DNA of 64,000 bases. It comes from an uncultured Eubacteriales bacterium (GTDB lineage: Bacteria; Bacillota; Clostridia; Oscillospirales; Acutalibacteraceae). The position numbers and the translations under genes are program-made. Shown here piece by piece: positions 58,403 through 64,000 of this stretch. The stretch is taken from contig CAKTEE010000007.1 of NCBI GenBank assembly GCA_934546985.1, positions 1-64,000 on the forward strand, given 5' to 3'. The notes under the pieces are model-generated. The model searched no databases and had not been told where the DNA came from. It saw only the letters and a list, made by a program, of their open reading frames with translations. The stretch's first letter is position 1. Each line of letters opens with the position of its first letter.

Positions 58403-61267
58403 ATGATGTCTACTAATAGCAAGAAAAGCAGTCACAGAAAATCTTGGCGAATCCTTGCGGCAATATTAGCGGCGATGATTGTTCTAAGCGGCCTGTCAGC
58501 AGTTGTAATGGGGATGAGTAAAAATCCGCCGCAGTCTCAGTTGCCGGCGGGTGATGTAGTAATTCCGCGTATGGAGGTTCCTCTTTTGGTAGAACCTCGC
58601 GTGAATCCGGATAGCGGAATGACGGTTTATAATGCAGCTGCAACTGTTACCGGCGGTACGGTTAACGTCCGTTCCGGCCCTGCAGCGTCATATAAAATAT
58701 TGGGAACCGTGCGCAAGAATATGCAGGTGACCGTTGTTGGGAAATTTTCAAACAGCTGGTATAAAATAAAATTTGCATCCGGTTACGGTTATATAAGCGG
58801 AAAATATTTAGGCGGTTTTAAGGTATCCGGCAGTAGTCCTTCTGTCGGCGGTGCAGATACGGGAATGACTGTATTCAACGGTACTGCTGTAACCACGGAT
58901 AACTTAAATGTCCGTAAAGGGCCGTCTACTTCCTATAGCAAACTGGGCGTTCTGCCCAAAAAACAGTCAGTAACCTTGGTAGGCAAATTTACTTCTAATT
59001 GGTATAAAATCAAATATGGCAGTTCTTATGGTTATGTGTGCGGCGATTATTTAACTAAAATTTCCGGCGGGACTACAGCAACGACAGCGCCGACGACAAC
59101 TGCAAAACCAACAACAGCAGCGCCGTCTATAGATGCAGGCATGACTGCCGTTAGTGCAAAAGCGGTAACCACTGATGTATTAAATGTCCGTAAAGGACCG
59201 AACACTTCTTACAGTAAACTGGGGGTTCTTTCTAAGGGCGCATCTCTTGTTTTAGTAGGCAAGTTTGAAAAAACAAATTGGTATAAAATTCAGTATGGAA
59301 ATGGTTATGGCTATGTATGCGGCGACTATATCAAAGTATCTGCTGCCACAACCAAGCCGACAACTGCAAAACCAACAACGGCGGCACCGTCTATAGATGC
59401 GGGTATGACTGCCGTCAGTGGAAAAGCGGTAACCACCGATGTATTGAATGTTCGTAAAGGGCCTGCAACGTCCTATACCAAACTGGGAACACTTCCGGCA
59501 AAAACGACCGTTACGCTTATCGGCAAATTTGAAAAAACGAATTGGTATAAAATTGCATATGGTTCCGGCTACGGTTATGTATGCGGCGATTATCTGAAAT
59601 TAAGTACAACCACAACAACTACGGCTAAACCAAATGATGGCTTTCAGGTGAAAGATACTTATGGGCTAACTACGGCGCGACTGAATATCCGTACAGCACC
59701 GAATACAAAAGCATCTGTTCTTGAGGTTGCACCCAAAGGTGTAAAGTTACATATTATCGGTACGAATTCTGCCGGATGGTATAAAATTCAATATGGTACA
59801 AGGGATGCCTATGTGTTTGCAGAGTATGTTGTGCTGGATTCTGTAACCCCGCCGACAACTGAAAAACCCGCGCCAACTACTACAACTACGGCCAAGCCTT
59901 CTGATACAGATGATGGAATGCTGAGTGCAAGCGGTACGGCAGTGGTTTCTCAGGATAACCTGAATGTCCGCTCCGGTCCGGCAACTTCGTATAATTCTAT
60001 TGGTAAATTGCAGGCAAATACGACAGTAACTCTGCAAGGAAGATTTCATGTTGGCAAAACTTATTGGTATAAGATAAAGTATGGCGGCGGCAGCGGCTAT
60101 ATATCCGGTGATTATCTGAAAAATTTTGATATTAAATTAAATGCATCCGGAAGCAAAGCTGCAACAGGCGAGTTGCGCGGTGTTTGGCTGAGTTATATAG
60201 AACTGAATTTTGCAACCGGAACCAATAATGAAGCAATTTGCAAAGCAAAGGTGAGCGAATATTTCGATAAAGTTGTAAAAGACGGGATGAATGCTGTATT
60301 TGTACATGTGCGCCCATTCTCGGATGCTTATTATAAGTCAGATTATTTTCCGTGGAGCGTATATGTTTCCGGTGAGCAAGGAAAAGAACCCACTTATGAC
60401 CCGCTGAAATATATGATTGAAGAGGCTCATAAAAGGGGATTGAAACTGCATGCGTGGGTGAATCCTTACCGTATTTCAACATCCGGCACCAGCATTTCCA
60501 AGCTTGCAACAAACAATCCTGCGAGAGTATGGCTGGAAAAAAATCCGAATGACACACGCGTCATCAAATGGAATAATGGTTTGTATTATAATCCCGCAAG
60601 CGAAGATGTTCAGAAGTTAATCATCAATGGCGTAGAAGAAATTGTGAAAAAATATGATGTAGACGGCGTGCATTTCGACGATTATTTCTATCCAACAACG
60701 GATGCTTCGATTGATGCGGCAGACTATGCGAAATATAAGTCCTCTGGCGGTACAATGACCTTAAAACAATGGCGTACAGACAATGTTGATAAAATGGTTC
60801 GCGGCTGTTACAGCGCTGTAAAAAAAATAAACAGTTCCGTAGCTTTTGGTATCAGTCCGCAGGGGACAATTGAAAATAATGTAAATGAATTATATGCGGA
60901 CGTATATAAATGGGGTTCTGTAAAAGGATATGTGGATTATTTGGTACCGCAGATTTATTTTGGATTTAACCATAATTTTGCCCCATTTGATAAATGGACA
61001 GACCGCTGGGTAAATTTAGTAACTTTACCGAATGTTAAATTGTATATTGGCTTGGGTGCTTATCGCTGCGGCGTTCAGCAAAGCGGAGAAGAACCTATGC
61101 GCTACGAGTGGGTGCGGAATACTGATAATTTGGCACGGCAGTTGGATTATTTGAGGTGGACAGGCAGCTGCGATGGATTTATTTTATATTCTTATAACAG
61201 TTTGTGGGCAAGCAATGCAAATGATTATGCTAAAAATGAACTAAAGAATTTCCTTGATATACTGTAA
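58403..61267 (+). CDS. Six-SH3-domain GHL10 cell-surface protein
   Basis: 954 residues from ATG 58403 (AAGGATG upstream). A signal peptide or anchor (ILAAILAAMIVLSGLSAVV) is followed by six bacterial SH3 repeats (each with LNVRKGP or VNVRSGP and GYVCGDYL-type ends) joined by Thr/Pro/Ala linkers (TTAKPTTAAPS), then a C-terminal GHL10 domain of about 350 residues from GELRGVWLSYIELNF. SH3 repeats bind peptidoglycan and position the enzyme in the wall. Domain sequence is close to the preceding lipoprotein, so the pair likely arose by duplication. Confidence 0.9.
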   Translation: MMSTNSKKSSHRKSWRILAAILAAMIVLSGLSAVVMGMSKNPPQSQLPAGDVVIPRMEVPLLVEPRVNPDSGMTVYNAAATVTGGTVNVRSGPAASYKILGTVRKNMQVTVVGKFSNSWYKIKFASGYGYISGKYLGGFKVSGSSPSVGGADTGMTVFNGTAVTTDNLNVRKGPSTSYSKLGVLPKKQSVTLVGKFTSNWYKIKYGSSYGYVCGDYLTKISGGTTATTAPTTTAKPTTAAPSIDAGMTAVSAKAVTTDVLNVRKGPNTSYSKLGVLSKGASLVLVGKFEKTNWYKIQYGNGYGYVCGDYIKVSAATTKPTTAKPTTAAPSIDAGMTAVSGKAVTTDVLNVRKGPATSYTKLGTLPAKTTVTLIGKFEKTNWYKIAYGSGYGYVCGDYLKLSTTTTTTAKPNDGFQVKDTYGLTTARLNIRTAPNTKASVLEVAPKGVKLHIIGTNSAGWYKIQYGTRDAYVFAEYVVLDSVTPPTTEKPAPTTTTTAKPSDTDDGMLSASGTAVVSQDNLNVRSGPATSYNSIGKLQANTTVTLQGRFHVGKTYWYKIKYGGGSGYISGDYLKNFDIKLNASGSKAATGELRGVWLSYIELNFATGTNNEAICKAKVSEYFDKVVKDGMNAVFVHVRPFSDAYYKSDYFPWSVYVSGEQGKEPTYDPLKYMIEEAHKRGLKLHAWVNPYRISTSGTSISKLATNNPARVWLEKNPNDTRVIKWNNGLYYNPASEDVQKLIINGVEEIVKKYDVDGVHFDDYFYPTTDASIDAADYAKYKSSGGTMTLKQWRTDNVDKMVRGCYSAVKKINSSVAFGISPQGTIENNVNELYADVYKWGSVKGYVDYLVPQIYFGFNHNFAPFDKWTDRWVNLVTLPNVKLYIGLGAYRCGVQQSGEEPMRYEWVRNTDNLARQLDYLRWTGSCDGFILYSYNSLWASNANDYAKNELKNFLDIL

Positions 61268-61323
61268 TAGGTAATATAATTTTGTTTGAATCAAGATATA
61301 AATAGTTATGGAGGGATATATTT

Positions 61324-63975
61324 ATGAACTTGTCTAAAAAAATTACTGCTTGTTTCACTGTGTTTGCACTTGTGGCGGCAGTATTTGCAGGGGCATTGCC
61401 ATCCCGAAAAAATATGGCGGCAGATGAGGAACTGTCTACAGAAGGAATGGTATCGCTTGAGCAAATGCAGGCGCCTGCAGCGGATAGTGGCATGACAGCT
61501 TATAATGCAACTGCAGTTGTGAATGCAACTACGGTAAATGTACGCAGTGGTCCGTCGACGTCTTATTCCAAAATTGGTACGGTATCGAAAAATATGCGTA
61601 TTACTGTTGTTGGAAAGTTTTCCGGCGGCGCATGGTATAAAATTGTATATGGCAGCGGATATGGCTATATGTCAGGCGCTTATCTTTCCAATTTTGCTCA
61701 AACCGGTTCCGTTGATGCTAATATGACAGCGTTTTCAGGTACTGCCGTAACGACAACTACCTTGAATGTGCGCAGTGGACCCGGAACATCTTATAATAAA
61801 ATTGGTTCTTTAGGTACAGGTGCAAAAGTTACGTTGGTTGGAAAATTCAGTGCTCTGGATTGGTATAAAATATCCTATAACGGCGGTTATGGATATGTGT
61901 CGGGAAGTTACATGAAAAATATTACAGCATCCGGTTCGAGCACAGGGACGAATTATATAGCGACGGGTATAACAACAGATAACTTGAATGTTCGTTCTGG
62001 CAGAGGCACATCATATGGGAAATTGGGAGTACTTGCCAAGGGAACATCTATAAAAATTGTGGATTTGGTTTCGGGCTGGTATAAAATTATTTATGGCAGC
62101 AGTTATGGCTATGTGTCGGCAACATACGTGAATAATTACAAGCCAATATCAACAACACAGCCTACAGTCCCTCCTACTACAAAACCAACAACATCACAGC
62201 CAACTACAACGTCTTCTGTCAATGGCGATGGAACAGTGAATTTTAACGCTACAGCAAAAACCACCGATAATTTAAATGTACGCAGCGGTCCGTCTACTGG
62301 CTACAGTAAATTGGGGGTATTGCCAAAAGGCTCTGCCGTAACAATTATAGGCCGTTTGCCAAATAAAACATGGTATAAAATCAATTATGGCGGTAAAAAC
62401 GGCTATGTTTCCGGAACTTATTTAACAAATATTAAAGAAACACAGCAACCGGTAACAACAACTACAACAACAAAGCCGGTGATTGACCCTTCTGTTGATA
62501 AGGGAATGGAAAGTTTTTCAGGCACAGGTGTTACAACGGATGGTCTTAATGTGCGTAAAGGTCCAGGTACCGCATATGGTAAGTTAGGGTTGTTGTCTGC
62601 CGGAACAACAGTACAGCTGGTTGGATATTTCTCATCAAATAATTGGTATAAAGTTATTTATAAAGATAGTTATGGTTATGTATGCGGTGATTATTTAAAA
62701 AACGTCAAAGATAATAGCGGGCTTCCGCCAGTAACAGGCGATGCTAAGATTGCAACCGTAACTTCCAAACATGCTCTTATTTTCACTTTAAATGATTCAA
62801 AAACCTATGCGAGTGTATTTAAAGAATATTCGCCTGCAAATGGGTTCTTGCCGGTTGGGGCGAAGGATTATGTTGTCAGTGAATTTACAAAATATGGTCA
62901 AAAGTTTTATCGCTTAGCGTCAGGAATTAGCGTTCTTCAAGAAGATGTATCGGTAAGAAACGGCAAAGCTTACGGCGATAATGCTGTTACTGCAAAATCT
63001 GTTACAAATGGCAGTTCAACGATTTTAAGTTTTGATACTGCTTGGAATATTCCGGTTCGTGTAACGTTGACTCCGCAGTCTTATACAACAGCTAACCGGT
63101 CAGATTATTATTATAATGTTACCGCTTTTACTGCACAGTATATGGAAATAAAATTCCCATTTACAACCAAGGCTGAAAAACTGCCTGATATATCAGGAAG
63201 TACAATCATCAGCAATGCGCAGTGGGTAAAGAATCAGGACAGCAGTTATACACTTCGTTTAAAACTTCGCAATGATGGTGTATTTTACGGATACGATACC
63301 TATTATGAAAACGGACAGATAAAAGTGGCAATACGTACAACTGCACAGCCGAAAGCGGCGAATAATAAATATGGTTATTCATTGGAAGGAGTACGCATTT
63401 GGCTGGATGCCGGTCATGGTGGAAAGGATTCTGGTACGTTAGGTATTGACAGTTCGGTAAAAGAAAAGACAATTAATCTTGCGATTGCGCTGAAATTACG
63501 CAATGAATTACAGGCGTTGGGAGCTACTGTCGGCATGACAAGAACAACGGATGTTTATTATGATTTATATGACCGTGTTGAAATGGCGCAGGATTTTAAA
63601 GCAGATATTTTTATTTCTATTCATGCCGATTCGGCCGGAAGTATTTCTAATGCAAGCGGCACTTCTGCTCATTATTTTTATCCGTTTTCTTATGATTTAG
63701 GCAGTAAAATTCATGAGGAACTGGTTACTGCATTTAAAAATAAAATTTATACGGAAAATACCTCTGAATCAAATACGAATTTGAAACGTGTGGATAGAGG
63801 AACAGTTCAGAATGTATTTGTAGTAAACCGTGTTACAAGTTTTCCATCCGTGTTAGTAGAGTATGGTTTCCTCAGTAATCAGTTGGAGATGCAGAAACTT
63901 CTTCAAGACAGTGTACAGCAAGAGTTGTCTCAGGCTACTGTTAGTGGCATTATTAAGTATTTAAACCATAGATAA
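61324..63975 (+). CDS. N-acetylmuramoyl-L-alanine amidase with five SH3 domains
   Basis: 883 residues. Signal peptide (ITACFTVFALVAAVFAGALP), five SH3 repeats with TT/P-rich linkers, a beta-rich AMIN-like region (about 475-690), then an Amidase_3 domain. Zinc ligands are His in WLDAGHGGKDSG, Glu in VKEKTIN, and His in FISIHADSAG; VEYGFLSN holds the catalytic Glu. It cuts the bond between MurNAc and L-Ala in peptidoglycan. ATG 61324 is preceded by TGGAGGG. Its SH3 repeats resemble those of the gene before it; both likely act in cell separation or spore-related wall turnover. Confidence 0.93.
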   Translation: MNLSKKITACFTVFALVAAVFAGALPSRKNMAADEELSTEGMVSLEQMQAPAADSGMTAYNATAVVNATTVNVRSGPSTSYSKIGTVSKNMRITVVGKFSGGAWYKIVYGSGYGYMSGAYLSNFAQTGSVDANMTAFSGTAVTTTTLNVRSGPGTSYNKIGSLGTGAKVTLVGKFSALDWYKISYNGGYGYVSGSYMKNITASGSSTGTNYIATGITTDNLNVRSGRGTSYGKLGVLAKGTSIKIVDLVSGWYKIIYGSSYGYVSATYVNNYKPISTTQPTVPPTTKPTTSQPTTTSSVNGDGTVNFNATAKTTDNLNVRSGPSTGYSKLGVLPKGSAVTIIGRLPNKTWYKINYGGKNGYVSGTYLTNIKETQQPVTTTTTTKPVIDPSVDKGMESFSGTGVTTDGLNVRKGPGTAYGKLGLLSAGTTVQLVGYFSSNNWYKVIYKDSYGYVCGDYLKNVKDNSGLPPVTGDAKIATVTSKHALIFTLNDSKTYASVFKEYSPANGFLPVGAKDYVVSEFTKYGQKFYRLASGISVLQEDVSVRNGKAYGDNAVTAKSVTNGSSTILSFDTAWNIPVRVTLTPQSYTTANRSDYYYNVTAFTAQYMEIKFPFTTKAEKLPDISGSTIISNAQWVKNQDSSYTLRLKLRNDGVFYGYDTYYENGQIKVAIRTTAQPKAANNKYGYSLEGVRIWLDAGHGGKDSGTLGIDSSVKEKTINLAIALKLRNELQALGATVGMTRTTDVYYDLYDRVEMAQDFKADIFISIHADSAGSISNASGTSAHYFYPFSYDLGSKIHEELVTAFKNKIYTENTSESNTNLKRVDRGTVQNVFVVNRVTSFPSVLVEYGFLSNQLEMQKLLQDSVQQELSQATVSGIIKYLNHR

Positions 63976-64000
63976 TCAGATTTTTTCTGTCATTGTAAAG

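Noticed and set aside
59080..59420. Repeated DNA in the SH3 protein gene as a CRISPR-like or satellite array
   Set aside because: The repeats are codons of Thr/Pro/Ala linkers and SH3 units in one open frame; spacing follows protein domains, not constant spacers.
1..64000. tRNA or rRNA genes
   Set aside because: No cloverleaf with T-loop GTTCRA and CCA-adjacent acceptor stem, and no conserved rRNA segments, were noticed on either strand; a tRNAscan run would settle it.

Overview
The window looks like a chromosome segment of a low-to-moderate GC, spore-forming gut-type member of the Clostridia, probably Oscillospirales/Ruminococcaceae-like. The pointers are a 27-codon spoVM, a clostridial yicC-remA-gmk-rpoZ-priA-def-fmt-rsmB-rlmN-prpC-prkC-rsgA-thiN gene order, a reverse rubrerythrin with a PerR-type regulator, and several TnpV/TnpW-type mobilizable-element genes of a kind common in gut Firmicutes. 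Genus and species cannot be fixed from sequence reading alone. No rRNA, tRNA or CRISPR array was seen.

Layout. 1-4.96 kb: right part of a Tn554/RIT-like element with three consecutive tyrosine recombinases and a small TnpC/DUF6262-like protein. It sits inside an ABC-transporter ATPase gene and cuts it at the Walker B motif; the 3' half of that ATPase and its permease follow (4.96-6.0 kb). 6.3-20.4 kb: a long collinear housekeeping run covering RNA quality control, matrix regulation, nucleotide synthesis, replication restart, translation initiation, rRNA methylation, PASTA-kinase signalling, ribosome assembly and thiamine activation, ending at spoVM. 20.6-23.5 kb: an uncharacterised protein, greA and lysS. 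23.7-27.2 kb: a small accessory cluster with visible decay (a broken zinc-ribbon gene, a truncated VOC gene and a transposase remnant). 27.2-31.8 kb: a DUF308 protein, an unknown protein, an aldo/keto reductase and a minus-strand base-damage repair cluster (ogt, broken by an in-frame TGA; nfo; an AlkD-like gene). 31.9-41.3 kb: envelope and polysaccharide genes, a HIRAN-like protein, a RACo-like ferredoxin/ASKHA protein, a stand-alone TrpB2 and a lipoprotein.

41.4-55.3 kb is an integrative mobilizable element: large serine recombinase, TnpW-like segment, ParB-like protein, MOBP-type relaxase, MobC, a hairpin-rich oriT candidate, and TnpV at the far end. Its cargo is one tightly packed minus-strand operon opposite an HxlR regulator. 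The operon starts with a 72-residue peptide in which all six cysteines lie in ACGX repeats. Then come a SPASM radical SAM maturase, a zinc-type dehydrogenase/quinone reductase, a ferredoxin-fused nitroreductase, a nitroreductase, a PNPOx-ferredoxin flavoprotein, a zinc macrodomain ADP-ribosyl hydrolase, a class M sirtuin and a DUF5131 radical-SAM-like protein. This joins a RiPP-type maturation system to a reversible ADP-ribosylation pair and redox enzymes on one mobile element, and is the most interesting part of the window. The sirtuin and macrodomain lack their usual GcvH-L and LplA2 partners here, so their substrate may differ.

55.7-64 kb returns to chromosome: a PerR-reverse rubrerythrin operon with a PerR box over the -10, a DUF1294 membrane protein, and three large cell-surface proteins in a row (a GHL10/YngK-like lipoprotein, a six-SH3 GHL10 protein, a five-SH3 N-acetylmuramoyl-L-alanine amidase) that probably act on or bind the cell wall.
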